Below are positions 1 to 11,300 of a stretch of DNA of 64,000 nucleotides, piece by piece. The position numbers and the translations under genes were made by a program. The stretch's first letter is position 1. The number at the start of each line of letters is the position of its first letter. This DNA is from Ahaetulla prasina. Taxonomy: Eukaryota > Chordata > Lepidosauria > Squamata > Colubridae. The notes beneath the pieces were generated by a model. It did not search any database. It had not been told where the DNA came from and saw only the letters and a program-made list of their open reading frames with translations. The stretch is taken from the NCBI RefSeq assembly GCF_028640845.1, contig NC_080539.1:195495436-195559435 (forward strand), read 5' to 3'.

Positions 1-679
1 CCCACAGTTTTAACTTGGCTTTTTACTATCCAAATAAAAAGCATGTTTCTGAAGCACATTTTCTAATGTTAAGATTAGTTCTCTTTCAGTTTTATTCACA
101 CAGAATAAAATGCCATGTTGCCTCATGAAAGAAGGTATATTTTATTTCTTCTCAACTCTACTTCCTAAGAGCATTAATGAGGTGAGAAAAATCTAATTGA
201 CTACAGTAGTATCAAAGTAAGGGTTCCAGTGTATCCGATCTAGTGCTGAATTATTCCCTGAAGCCCATATTTCCATTAAAGCTGTAAACGTGGTTTTGAA
301 TTCTAAACAAATCGAGCATTGATACAAAGTCTTTGCATTTTAAAGTGTAGCTAAGTGATGATGAGGTACAATTGATTCTATGTTAAAAAATAGTTTTGTG
401 CTAGTACATAATGTATGTTTCAATGCCAAGACCATATTATCTGTCCCCTTAACATATGGGAATGTTATGCATTGGTTTCAATCATATGAATGTTACTGTA
501 CTACTGCTGAAGTAAACAGTATTAAACAAAGTAGAACATAATTTCATCAAAAATATTAGGCAAATAAACAAATATTTTGGATCTGATTTAAAGCATTCAT
601 GTGACTAATCAATCCATGGCAAGTGGCAGTCTGTGTTAAGAATATATAGTATTACCATCAAGAGGCTCAAGGATGAACC
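1..679. other. Intronic sequence without recognised features
   Basis: AT-rich, no recognised repeat or exon on either strand. The reading frames are short and broken. Confidence 0.6.
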
Positions 680-848
680 ATCTAATGCATGTGTGTCCGA
701 CATTTTGGTTTGCCTGGGCTGCATTGAGTGAAGAGGATTTCTCTTGGGCCACATATAAAACATATAATACAATGTACATAAATCACGTAATAATGTTAAA
801 AGATAATGATCGTATGGTACCGCATGGACATGCCCAATCTAATGCATG
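680..848. mobile_element. hAT-like MITE (copy 1 of a family shared with 62848-63032)
   Basis: A 145-bp element (692-836) flanked by 12-bp direct repeats 'atctaatgcatg' (680-691 and 837-848), which contain or extend an 8-bp target duplication. The left end reads 'tgtgtccgacattttggttt' and the right end 'ggacatgcccaa', which are roughly inverted. The inner sequence 'gcattgagtgaagagga' recurs in the copy near 62.9 kb. The short ORF across it is incidental. Confidence 0.6.
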
Positions 849-1398
849 GATACATATGATGCGTACGAATATCACTTTCTATTATAAGAACATTCTGTAG
901 AGCCAGGTTTTTCATGTTGCTGATGCTTTCAATTTAGCAATAGTTAAGGTTGTCGTTGGTTTTTTTTGTTATCCAGAGAAACAGTAATATGGCTTTAGTT
1001 TGCAAGAATGGATAATAACATCTTTTTTTTTCAGATGCAAATGCACAAATTGTTGATGTTTTATTTTATGCCTAGCAGTTTGAATTAGAAAAATAACCCT
1101 TTCTACATACATAAATGAAATGCAGCAATTTTCCTGTAATCTAAGAAAATCTTATTAATTCAAATTGTGGTATACTCATACTCCTCAGTGGGTTTTGCAG
1201 TTATCATGTCATACATATGGAGTTCTTAATGCTAAGTGAACTGGAAGCTAAATACTCTACAGATTTTTAAAAGTTTCCTGATCTCTCCTGGGACAAAAAA
1301 TAGAGTCATTGAGTCAAAAGGGGGACAAGTAATGGTTTGAATGCTGGTGGGGGAGGGATGTGAAGAGAGAGTGTGTGGCAGGCAGACTTGTGTATCCT
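849..1398. other. Intronic sequence without recognised features
   Basis: AT-rich with short poly-T runs. No repeat family recognised. Confidence 0.55.
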
Positions 1399-1411
1399 GT
1401 TGCTAGGAAAC
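1399..1411 (+). promoter_or_regulatory. RFX-like half-palindrome GTTGCTAGGAAAC
   Basis: Imperfect match to the X-box inverted repeat bound by RFX proteins (GTTGCY-ARGNAAC form). It lies 90 bp before the perfect palindrome at 1501, in a locally GC-rich segment. Function is unproven. Confidence 0.3.
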
Positions 1412-1455
1412 ATCAGCATTAAATACAGTGTGCTAATTGGCTAGCTTGTCAGTGC

Positions 1456-1616
1456 CTGGGTACCAGCCCGGGCCTGCTACACAGCTGTTTCTGCCGCCTG
1501 GTTGCTAAGCAACTGCATCCTCTACCCCCTCTTTCCCTCCCTCCCTTTGCTTCTGGCACCTAATTGTCTACTTTCGCTGCTGGTGTTGCTGCTGGGTACC
1601 AGTCTGGGCCTGCCAC
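1456..1616 (+). repeat. Pair of 25-bp direct repeats
   Basis: 'ctgggtaccagcccgggcct...' at 1456-1480 and 'ctgggtaccagtctgggcct...' at 1592-1616 match at all but a few bases, with start points 136 bp apart. The block between is GC-rich and includes the X-box-like palindrome. Confidence 0.7.
1501..1513. promoter_or_regulatory. Perfect RFX X-box-like palindrome GTTGCTAAGCAAC
   Basis: Thirteen-base perfect inverted repeat with a single central base, matching the RFX X-box pattern. It lies in a GC-rich island (about 1440-1640) of an otherwise AT-rich intron, near CTAATTGGCTAG at 1433-1444. It also lies between two copies of a 25-bp repeat (1456-1480 and 1592-1616). This could be an enhancer, but that is inference. 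Confidence 0.35.
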
Positions 1617-1640
1617 TCTGCTGTTCTCCCTAGGGGTCGG

Positions 1641-3127
1641 AGATGGAAGTGGGGGGTGGTAGAGGATATGTCAGCAATTAATGGAGCAGAAGTGCACATT
1701 CTACAGAAGGCTGGCACCTGTGTCCCCTAATCTCTCTCCACCCTCAAAAATCCTTCTGTTCTGAGCATACATCAGGTGCCTCCAGCTTCAGTTTTTGCTA
1801 AGCCCATAAGGATATATTTTTAAAAAATATATTGGAATTGAGAAACCTTTTCCTTTAAATGAGGACTTGCAGGGACAATTGAAGGATAATATCCCTTTTC
1901 TCAGGACACTTTTTGTCACTTGTCTTCATGTTGTTATTCATTGCTTTCTGCATGCCTGCTTGGCAGGGATGGGGGAGAAAATAATGTTTTAAAATACAGC
2001 TCTGTGAAAAACTATTGAAAGTACAACTAATTGGACTATTAAGACAGGCTGAAAAAGAAAAGAAAAACACAAGCGCAGATGAAAAGCAAACCAAGGTCAT
2101 CTTGACAACGCTTTTCCTCAAGATGTATATTCCTACATTGTTCCTTATATTGTCAATGTTCAAAATAGTAAAGAGTATCATAATAGTTGTGAGATGTGAT
2201 CATTGGATTAATGGCAGTTCAAGCCATTGCAATCAGACATTCTACCGGTACTGTTGAAATGTTCTGATTAGGTAGCCAAGAAGGATATTGTTATTGTAAC
2301 ATATCAGATTTTTTTAAAGTAATTTGTCAGTCATCCCAAATAGAAAAATGGAAAGAGGTATATCTTTTGATGTGAACAACTAAATGTGCACTCAAACTCT
2401 CCAGTGACACTGCATTTGAGGTAGCATAATGTGATAGAAAAAAAATCTGTCTGACTTTTAATTGCTTGTTTACAACATGCAAATTAGAGCTTGAGGCTGG
2501 GTGAAGATTGACATATGTATTGAAGTCAGTCATCTCCTTGTGTAGATTCTGCTTGCCTATTCCTCAAAAGCTTTCAAAGGACAAAAGAAACGGCTTTAAA
2601 TTTATTTTGTCAGTGTCAGATTCTGAATTATTTTCTTACTTGGGTGCCTATGACAATTTTTGTTTCTTTGTTTTTGCTTGGAACAAAAATATAAAAGACA
2701 ATAGAAAATAAAGAAAATGAATTCTTTTTTGTATCAATAAAGAATAATTCTTTTTTAAAAATAGTAAACTGTTTCAAGCAATAATGCTAAAATTCTTTTG
2801 CAGTTAGAATATAAGATTATTGCAATAACTCATTACTTTGCATCTGTTATTTTAATAAGACATTTTAATTAAATTTTTTTAAAATTGAAATGAATTGAAG
2901 GCACATCAGAAATGAAAGAATCTTAAAAGGAAACTGAAATAGATTTTTAAAAAATTAATTTCTGTATTGTTGGTTCAATAATCATATTTTCCCATGCTGA
3001 GGCTCTGTTTTTGATTTTTAAGTGTGGGATGTATTCATCAGTTGTGCCTTTCCTCTCTCTCGCCCTACATCCATGTGACTTTCTTTGCAGGAATCAATAA
3101 GTGTGCAGAGTATGAGTTGGACTTACA
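1641..3127. other. Intronic sequence without recognised repeats
   Basis: AT-rich with many short A/T runs. Small ORFs (up to 108 codons) show no recognisable motif and overlap on both strands, as expected by chance. Confidence 0.55.
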
Positions 3128-3480
3128 TAGAGGTAGTCCTTAATTTACAATCATTTGTTTAGTATACATTAGAAGTTAGAAAAAAATGACTTATGACCAC
3201 TTTTCACACTTATGACTCTTGCAGCATTCCCGTGGTCACATGATCAATTTTTGTGACCTGACAAACAATTTACAATTAGATTGCAATAAATCAATTTACA
3301 TAAGCAAGAGTCACTGAACAACCTTATTATTAGTTTAACAACTGCAGTGATTCATTTAATATCAAGAAAGAAAGAAACATCAGGCAAGAAAGGTCATAAA
3401 ATGGGGCAAAACTCACTTAACAACTGTCAATGGGCTCACCTGTGTTGGGTAGGATGGAATTAATGGTGGATGTCCCTTAC
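3128..3480. mobile_element. Degenerate mariner-like MITE of the 'aggtagtcct...ttacaa' family
   Basis: Starts 'agaggtagtccttaatttac' and contains blocks 'gacttatgaccacttttcac', 'gtggtcacatgatca' and 'gggcaaaactcacttaacaa', which are typical of a common squamate element with TIRs like AGGTAGTCCTCGACTTAC. The right TIR is not clear, so this copy is diverged or truncated. Confidence 0.55.
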
Positions 3481-3750
3481 AAAAATTCTTGAGGTGTCAA
3501 TGTCACAAGTACTCCTTCAAATGAAAGCATTCATAAATTATAAACAATATTGTTTATGCAAATTGATTTTGAAGGTGGCTTGTCTTTTTCAAGCTTACTA
3601 ATTTTGTAGTATGAGCTAGTAAATGTTGCAACATGTACAGTCTTAGAAAAATAGATGTGCAAAGCACAAGAGATCCTGCGACATTCAAACTTAGTTTTGC
3701 CTGAAAACAACCACCACTTTCAGAATGTACTGCTTTCAATGGTAGCAGGC

Positions 3751-3969
3751 TTCTCTTCTCTTCTCTTCTCTTCTCTTCTCTTCTCTTCTCTTCTCTTCTC
3801 TTCTCTTCTACTCTACTCTACTCTACTCTACTCTACTCTACTCTTCTCTTTCTTTTCCTCTTTTCTTTTCTTTCCTTTTCTTGGTTTCCTCTTTTCTTTT
3901 CTTTCTTTTCCTCTTTCCTTTCCTTTCCTTTCCTTTTCTTTTTTTTCTTTTTTTCTTTTCTTTTCTTGG
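3751..3969 (+). repeat. Polypyrimidine microsatellite (TTCTC)n, (TACTC)n, (TTTCC)n
   Basis: About 220 bp with almost only pyrimidines on the + strand. Pure TTCTC pentamers are followed by CTACT pentamers and then irregular TTTC/TTTCC. It produces a spurious Phe/Ser/Leu-rich ORF and its Lys/Arg-rich antisense partner. Confidence 0.95.
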
Positions 3970-4068
3970 TTTCCTTGTTTGTGTTTTATCACTACTGTCA
4001 GCTTCCCAGAGTAAGGTGCTACAAGATGAGTAACCCAATAAATATATATGGCTGGCTAACTTTTAAAA

Positions 4069-4262
4069 TAATAATAATAATAATAAATCCCATGACTATA
4101 TAAAAGTAATTTACTAAAGCAATTTTACAAACTATTTCTGATTTGCTCCTTGTTGCTTAAGTGCTTAAGGCTTCTGCTTCTTCCCTGTCAAACATGGCCC
4201 AACAATCCATAATGTGAAATGTCTATCTGTCTGTATCATCATCTACCTACCTACCTACCTAG
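4069..4262 (+). repeat. Short (ATA)n and (CTAC)n runs
   Basis: An (AAT)n run at about 4069-4085 and 'ctacctacctacctacctag' near 4240-4262, separated by unique sequence. Neither is long. Confidence 0.7.
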
Positions 4263-4309
4263 TATCATCTATCACCTATCATTTTTGTATAGCCATCCAG
4301 CCTTTGTGA

Positions 4310-5375
4310 TTCTGGCCAGTATATATAATAAAACAGAATACAGGCCACAACTTAAAAGAAAACAAAAAACAAACTAAAATAACAAAATGGTGGCAAAGCA
4401 TATATAGAGTGTATTAGTTAACCATCATACAACTATCCAATGGGCTCTGCTTTAACACAGGATCCCCAAGTTCACTATTAAAACCATGCTTTGAGGGCCT
4501 TCTGAAAGGCCAACAGGGTTGGGCCCATCTTACCTCATGAGGAGTGAGTGTTCTGCAGGGTGGGGCTAGAGCAGAAAAGGCTTCCTTTCCACCTGATGAA
4601 AGTCTAGTTGATGGGATCTAGAGCATGCCTCTCCTTCTGAATTTGATGGGATCAGGTGTAGCTGGAGAGCTGGTGGTCCCTCAAATAACCTGGTCCTGTA
4701 CCATGTAGGACTCTAAAAATCATAATCTTGAAGTGGACCTGGAAGCACACTGATAACCAATGCAGTAGAGGTGTGCTTTGTGCAGCTTTTGAAGCATACA
4801 TAACAGCCCATGCTGCTGCATTTTGGATTAGCTGAAGCTTCTGGATACTCTATAAGGGCAGTCCAATGTATACAGCACATTAAGAAGTCCATCCAGGAAG
4901 CGACTAGACATGAGTGACAGAATAGAATGGGCACAACTGGCACACAATATGAAGCTGTGCAAAGGTCCTTATGGCTACAACTGTCACCTGCTCTTCAAGC
5001 AGGAATTATGACTCCACAAGAACCCCCACCCACCCCAGATTGTGCGCTGGGTCTGTTTGGGGCAGGGTGACCCTAACAAGCACCAGATGCTAAAGCCCCA
5101 GCTTCAGAAGGCTGTAAAGCCCAAAGACACTCAGTCTTTCCATGTTTAGTTGAAGCTTGATTTTTTAAATCTTTTTTACTTTTTTTTTTTTATGCCATCC
5201 ATCTCATCCAGCCTCCCCACAGCCTCCAATCACTGGAAAAGGATATCAGCAGTATAAGTTAGCTCATCAGGAGGAGAGATACAACTAGATATCATCAGCA
5301 TACTGATGATACCTCACCCCGTGGCAATGAATGATGTCACCCAGTGACTTTATATGGTAGATATTAAACAGGAGT
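4310..5375 (-). mobile_element. Old L2-clade LINE fragment (RT to 3' end)
   Basis: The segment corresponds block by block to the better-preserved antisense L2 at 27.6-28.7 kb. 'tccaatgtatacagcacatt' corresponds to 'agagcattgcaatagtccag', and 'catactgatgatacctcacc' to the YADDTQLY region. 'ggtagatattaaacaggagt' corresponds to 'tagatgttgaacagg'. The reading frame is destroyed. Divergence is much higher than in the 15 kb and 27 kb copies. Confidence 0.7.
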
Positions 5376-5704
5376 GGAGGTGTTTGTTCTGATGAAGGGG
5401 AAAATGTATTCTTTCTAAATCAGCACTCTATAAGGATAGAGATATACCTAATAGGAATAATGCACTGTGTAGAATATTAATCCTTCTTAGTATTCCCCAT
5501 ATTTAGTCTTATATCTGGATTCGTTTCTCATCTTTCCTTTTCCTTAGAATGACTTGCACCCATTATAGTAGTTCTTCCAAACCGATGCCCTCTAGATACA
5601 TCAAATTACAATTTCATAATACCCAGTTGGCATGGCCACGAGGCTAGAGAGTTGGTAGGAATGGAATCATTTAAACACATCTTTCTTTGATGTGAAAGAT
5701 AATG
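5376..5704. other. Intronic sequence without recognised features
   Basis: About 330 bp with no recognised repeat. It could be further decayed L2. Confidence 0.45.
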
Positions 5705-5905
5705 CATTATTTATTAGATTTCTTTTATCCTGCCTTTATTTCATAAGTAACTCAAGGCAATGAACATAATATTCCCTCCTCCTCCTATTTTCAATCCAAT
5801 GAAATGAGTTGGCCCAAAGTCACCTAGCTGGGTTTCATGCCTAAGGTGGGATTGGAACTCGCCACCGGTAGCACTTTAATCAGTACACCAAATTGGCTCT
5901 CTAAA
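5705..5905 (-). mobile_element. tRNA-derived SINE
   Basis: Read on the minus strand it begins 'gagagccaatttggtgtact' (box A-like TGGTGTACTGATTAAAG) and continues through 'gagttccaatcccacctt' (box B-like). Next come 'aacccagctaggtgactttg' and a 3' part 'aataaaggcaggataaaag', with an AT-rich tail at the + strand left end. This is a dispersed SINE and not a functional tRNA gene. Confidence 0.65.
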
Positions 5906-6843
5906 TACTCATCTCCCCTTTTCTTTTGAGATATTTTCTCTCTTCATTTTGTTTTGTTGTTATGACAGCTCCGATAGGGGTAAATTAACCTTTGCTGAAA
6001 TCTGTGGGTCAAGGATTGCTTTAAATGCCTTTTAAAGGACACGTTTTCCTTTGTCTTTACATTTTTGTCTCTCTACAATATCCTGTAAGCAAGCCTGCAG
6101 AGCCCGGAACACAGAGACATTTTCTGACATTTGGCAGCTAGCAGCTCATGTTAACAAAGAAAAGGACTGAACAGGAAACTAGTCTCTGCGCTTGGCAAAG
6201 TCATTTTGCCCCTGGAGCTCAGATATCATAGATGTTAAACTGAGAAAAGAAAAGAAAAAGTGTTTATGGTTGGTTACCATGCAGCATATCAAATCATGGG
6301 TGATAAAAAATTTTGGGTTGGCAAAATTGAAATCTTTCTAATTAATTCATTAAAGTTATTGAGTTTATTGGCTAGATTTTAACTTGAATTGGGCATCAAG
6401 GGAATGTATTACTACCGTGACAACCAGAATGCAAAATTTCCCCATCCCTTACCTACAATGTTAAAAACTCAAGTTGCTGTAGGGAACAAAGAATTTTCTC
6501 TCACAGAAGATCTATAGCTGCAGGGCTGTGAGGTGGGGAGGGCATTTCTCACCATAATCAATGGTTGCTGGGAACTATAGTTGAGCAACAGCTAGAGGGG
6601 GGGATGGTTTCTTCACTTTTGGACTAGAATTAGGAAGAACATTCTCATAAAAAAATCAATTTACAGTTAACTTACTTGTGTCTCAGGAAACAGGTTTGGC
6701 CTAGTTACATTCAAATCAAATGTGGGGTATGTGTGAAGATGCAATTCAAAGAGACAAAATAGTGCAGGAGGAATGCTGACTTCTTTCCAACAAACCCTTA
6801 CCCAATAATGTATCTGCTTATATAATAACTATGTGCTGTGTTT
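5906..6843. other. Unique intronic sequence, possibly conserved in part
   Basis: No repeat recognised. The part around 6070-6240 ('ggcagctagcagctcatgtt', 'gcttggcaaagtcattttgc') has mixed composition and no simple runs. It would be a reasonable place to look for a conserved element. Confidence 0.4.
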
Positions 6844-8052
6844 AGAATAGAATAGAATTTATTGGCCAAGTGTGATTGGACACAGAAGGAATTTGTTTTG
6901 GTGCATATGCTCTCAGTGTACATAAAAGAAAAGGAAAAAAAAATTCCTTCATCAAAGGTACATTTACAACACAAATGATGGTCATAGGTTGCAATTTAAG
7001 CCTTAGTGATAGCAACAAAAAGTTATAGTCATACAGTCATAAATGGAAAGAGATTGGTGATGAAAACGATGAGAAGATTAATAGTAGTGTAGATTTAGTA
7101 AATAGTTTGACATTGTTGAGGGAATTATTTGTTTAGCAGAGTGATGGCCTTCGGGAAAAAACTGTTCTTGTGTCTAGTTGTTCTGGTGTGCAGTGCTCTA
7201 TAGCGTCATTTTGATGGTAGGAGTTGAAACAGTTTATGTCCAGGATGTGAGGGATCTGTAAATATTTTCACGGCCCTCTTCTTGATTCGTGCAGTATACA
7301 GGTCTTCAATGGAAGGCAGGTTGGTAGCAATTGTTTTTTCTGCAGTTCTAATTATCCTCTGAAGTCTGTGTCTTTCTTGTTGGGTTGCAGAACCAAACCA
7401 GACAGTTATAGAGGTGCAAATGACAGACTCAATAATTCCTCTGTAGAACTGGATCAGTAGCTCCTTGGGCAGTTTGAGCTTTCTGAGTTGGCGCAGAAAG
7501 AACAGTCTTTGTTGTCCTTTTTTGATGATGTTTTTGATGTTAACTGTCCATTTTAGATCTCGTGATATGATAGAACCTAGAAATTTAAAGGTTTCTACTG
7601 TTGATACTGTGTTGTCAAGTATTGTGAGAGGTGGAAGGTATGGAAGGGTTTCTCCTAAAGTCTACCACCATTTCTACAGTTTTGAGTATGTTCAGTTCCA
7701 GATTGTTACGGTCGCACCACAAGGCTAGTCGTTCGACCTCACGTCTATATGCAGATTCGTCATTGTCTCGAATGAGACCAATTACTGTTGTGTCATCTGC
7801 GAACTTCAGTAGTTTAACAGATGGATCGTTGGAGATGCAGTCATTGGTATACAGAGAGAAGAGAAGTGGGGAGAGCACACAGCCTTGGGGGGGGGCTGTG
7901 CTAATTGTACAGGTATTTGATGTGATCTTGCTTAGCTTCACCTGCTGCTTCCTGTTTGTTAGGAAGCTTGTGATCCCCTTACAAGTCTGTTCAGGTACTT
8001 GTAGCTGGTTTAGCTTAATTAGAAGAGTGTCTGGAATGATGGTATTGAATTA
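6844..8052 (-). mobile_element. CR1-group LINE with AATAG-type tail, 5'-truncated
   Basis: The 3' end lies at the left: 'tagaatagaatagaatttat' (pentanucleotide tail), then 'tggccaagtgtgattggaca'. The minus strand encodes the C-terminal part of a reverse transcriptase (about 7615-7941): PPQGCVLSPLLFSLYTND, then KFADDTTVIGLI with the catalytic FADD intact, and WCDRNNLELNILKT. This family is abundant in snake DNA, in my recollection. The copy is 1.2 kb, interrupted by stops and frameshifts, and cut at its 5' side near 8052. Confidence 0.88.
7615..7941 (-). pseudogene. Reverse transcriptase fragment of the CR1-group LINE
   Basis: 108-codon open segment of LINE RT. RT motifs in order are GCVLSPLLFSLYTND (domain 4/B region), KFADDTT (catalytic YXDD box as FADD), NNLELNILKT and VDFRR. 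Flanking parts are in other frames. It is a transposon remnant and not a host gene. Confidence 0.85.
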
Positions 8053-9836
8053 GTGTTGCACTGAGAACTAAATCACCTGCTTTTTGAATGTTGCTTTTTA
8101 TGTCTATCAATATGAGCACACATAAATTGAATCATTTATGTAGATGGCTAGCTCAGTCCTGTCCTAGCACCCATCCTTCTAAGGGCAGTCTCTTCTCCTA
8201 TGAGTTTACAGCTGAATTTTATATAACATTCTTCAAATGGACATTCTTTATATCATTTTGTCATGGGGAAGTTCATGTAGTGAAATCATATTTTCACTGT
8301 CAAGTTTTTCCTTAAAAGACTTTGTATAATATGTCTTTGTGTAACAGTCCTTTACCAGGACTGTTCAGTGGTAACACTGGGTCCTGCTGAACCTTCTCAT
8401 CACTCTAAAGCTAATGGACTGCATTATTTTTCAACATTCAAGAAACAGCCAAATTTGCCAGTGCTTTCCTCTCAGTCTTCCATTCTCTTGAACCTGGCAG
8501 ATCACCTGATATTGCATCTTCCATCTTGTGTGTCTGAAAGTCTTCTGCTTCCATCAAGCTCTGTGACACCCAATGGTCAGATTCCAGGGGTGGATGGGAA
8601 CCAATACAATGTTGATTTCTATACAATCTCCCTTGAGTGTCTCCTTCCTTTATATCAAAGATTCATCAGTTCTACCGATCTTGATACTGTTGCTTCTGCT
8701 TCTCTTGCTAACCTCTCAACTCTAACTTTTGAGGTCTGTTCCCCAGAGAGGCACTCAGTGGTCTCTGTCTCAAAAGCAAAGATGGAGAGACCAAGCTCCA
8801 TCCTAAACTAATCCCACTTGCACCTTCACTTTCCCATTCTTTGATGAGCATGTGGAGATTGTGATCTTAGCACCAGTCTTCCATACTTTAAAACAACTAT
8901 CTGCTTTTTACAGGATCTTATGTGCCCCACATTTTAGACATCAAATCTGATGTTCTATCCAGGTGTATCCTGATATATTTCCACTGCAGTGGCAACTATT
9001 TATAGCCCAGTACAAACTTCAGATCTGGGCATGGTTCCCACGTAGCATTTAGATCACTTTTTAGATGGAGATTCCTATAACTGATTCTTCATCAGAATAA
9101 TCAACACTCTCATTTGCTGATCTGAGTTGAGAGGTTTTCTTTTTCAGAGAAAAAATAAATCTATACCAAGCCAGTCTTACCTACAGCATGTTCCCTCATA
9201 TTAGAAGTAAACTAACCTGTCTTTTACTGTGTTATTCTGTCTTTATGCCTGTGCCAGTTCAGAAATCTGTACTTTCAGTTTTATTTCCAGAAAGTTGGGG
9301 ACTTTTGAATGAAAACACTTTTATACAACATTACAACATTTTGATAATTTATACAGAGTCCAAGACAAAGGTTGTTCCTTCTTGTTTCAAAATCCACAAC
9401 CTAATTCTGCCAACGTGAAAGCATCTCAGTCTATGTGAAACACCATCAGTATTCTGCCTCCCTATATAGAGCAGTTTGTAAATGCAACACAATGGGACAG
9501 AAGCTTAATTCTTCTGGAGACTTGGACTAGGGTAGCCAATTACCAGCCCTGTCTGACTAGTATCAGCAATTTCTTATGGGTGAAAGCTTTGCCCCATTTC
9601 AGCAATCTGACAGATGACAAGTAAGAGGTCATCAATGTGTTTTGTAATGAGGCCATTCATATTGCTAAGCAGCAAATTAATACAGTCAGGCATGCGGGTG
9701 TCAGTGCTTCTAAATTCATGGCAGAATCTGTTAGTCAATAAACTTTATGCAAAAGTCTGAATAATATCTGCCATTTAAAAAAAAAGATTATTTAATTCCA
9801 ATTTCAGGTACTATCCTGGAACAGAGATTTGTAAAT
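8053..9836. other. Unassigned intronic sequence with one 147-codon ORF
   Basis: No repeat recognised. An ORF at 8368-8811 (+) runs 147 codons without a recognisable domain. Its composition is Ser/Leu-rich, there is no transcription or splice signal, and a 62-codon frame overlaps it on the other strand. It is probably chance or a decayed repeat. Confidence 0.4.
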
Positions 9837-10353
9837 GTTCTATGCAGGGGTGAAATGCTCCCGGTTCGGACTGGACCGGCTGATCTGGTAATGATGGCGG
9901 GTGGTTTGGAGAACCAGTAGCAAAAATCCCCCCCCATGCCCTCCCAATCGTCCAGTCGCTTGCTTGCTCGCTTGCCACTTCTTTCCAGCTCGCTCGCTTT
10001 TCCTGCCAAAATGGTAGGAATAGGTTGTAAAAAATGCTTTTATAAGATAAAAAAAAGGCTCTGACGATCATGCGCCACAGCTGTCATCATCAGAGCCATT
10101 TTCTTAACTTTTTAAAAGCTTTTCTTTACTACCTATTATCCCTAATGATCCGACGATCACACACCACAGCGCATCACACATACACACACACACACACCCA
10201 TGCTGTTCTACTTACCTTCCTTCCCATGCCTCTTTTTGGCATGCATTGCATGCGCGCATGCACGCGCCTTGCATTTGGTACATGGTGCGCACTGTGCATG
10301 TGCAGCCACCAAACCAGTAGTAAACTGGTTCAGGTTTCACCACTGGTTCTATG
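9837..10353. mobile_element. hAT-like MITE with perfect 8-bp target duplication
   Basis: Element 9845-10345 (501 bp) starts 'caggggtgaaatgctccc' and ends 'caggtttcaccactg', giving inverted ends CAGNGGTGAAAY. It is flanked by the perfect 8-bp duplication 'gttctatg' (9837-9844 and 10346-10353), typical of hAT insertions. The inner sequence has a (CA)n run near 10178-10198. The same family occurs at 52430-52914. Confidence 0.85.
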
Positions 10354-11300
10354 CCATATTGACTTTTGGAATTGGTTTATATCTTGCAAGTATTCCTCAT
10401 ATCAACCCACCTGATAGGTTAGAACAATTATTTCGTCAGGTATTTTTTTAAGCCACATTTTTTTGGGCAGAATGAGAGTTGGTGCTTTACTACACTTAAT
10501 TTTTTGTTTTGCCATTGCTGCATTTATCTTTTTTTCTTTTTCCACTTGTCCACCAGATTGGATCTTTCTCCTGTTTCACCACCACCTACCGTATTAACAT
10601 TGCTCTTAATAAGTTTCAGCAATATGAGATATTTGTTCATTGTATTTCTCCCACTCTAATTTTAAGTAGGTTTTGAAAGGAAATCTAATTCCTTTCTTCC
10701 CAGGTATTTAGCTACTTCAACATGGAGTTTGTCAGTAGTTATTAATATTTAAGCCCTTCAGTCCCATAGTTCTTTCTCCTCTCTACTGACTCGACAAACA
10801 ACGTTTCCTGTTGCCAATGTCAGCACATCACTCCATGAAATATGCATCTTTCATTTGGATGTTTTCATTCAGATATTTGATGTTTCACAAAGATAGGATG
10901 CTTTTATAAATGAGTATTTCCTTCCGCTCCAAGGTTGCACCAGAGTTTCTTCTGCAACAAGAGCTTATGTTACCTGTGGTTTTTCCAGACCTGACTTTGC
11001 CAGTGACATGCTCTCTCATTATGATCGATATTCATTGATATTCACTTGCAAAGGAGTCCTTGGTTCTCTCCCAGTACTTCCCACCACTAAGCAACATTGC
11101 CTGTTGATATCCCATATGCACGAATAAGAAACACCACAGTGCAGAAAAGCCAACCCTTCCCCACCCCCGACTGTGGCTTTCTGAGTAGTCATTTCTGACT
11201 ACTCAATTCAGGAATCTTCCCTGTTTGGATTGGACATACTTCAGTACCGGGACAGAAATTGTAGACGTTTCAATTGCTGGGTTGGAATGCTGCATAGCAG
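10354..11300. other. Intronic sequence without recognised repeats
   Basis: About 950 bp with no recognised repeat or gene. Confidence 0.5.

Noticed and set aside
673..900. 75-codon ORF near the window start
   Set aside because: It overlaps a hAT MITE with flanking duplications and has no protein similarity I recognise.
3655..4038. Phe/Ser/Leu-rich ORF and its Lys/Arg-rich antisense partner
   Set aside because: Translation of the pyrimidine microsatellite.
8368..8811. An unknown KLF7 exon
   Set aside because: No in-frame splice pair or zinc-finger or KLF activation-domain similarity seen.
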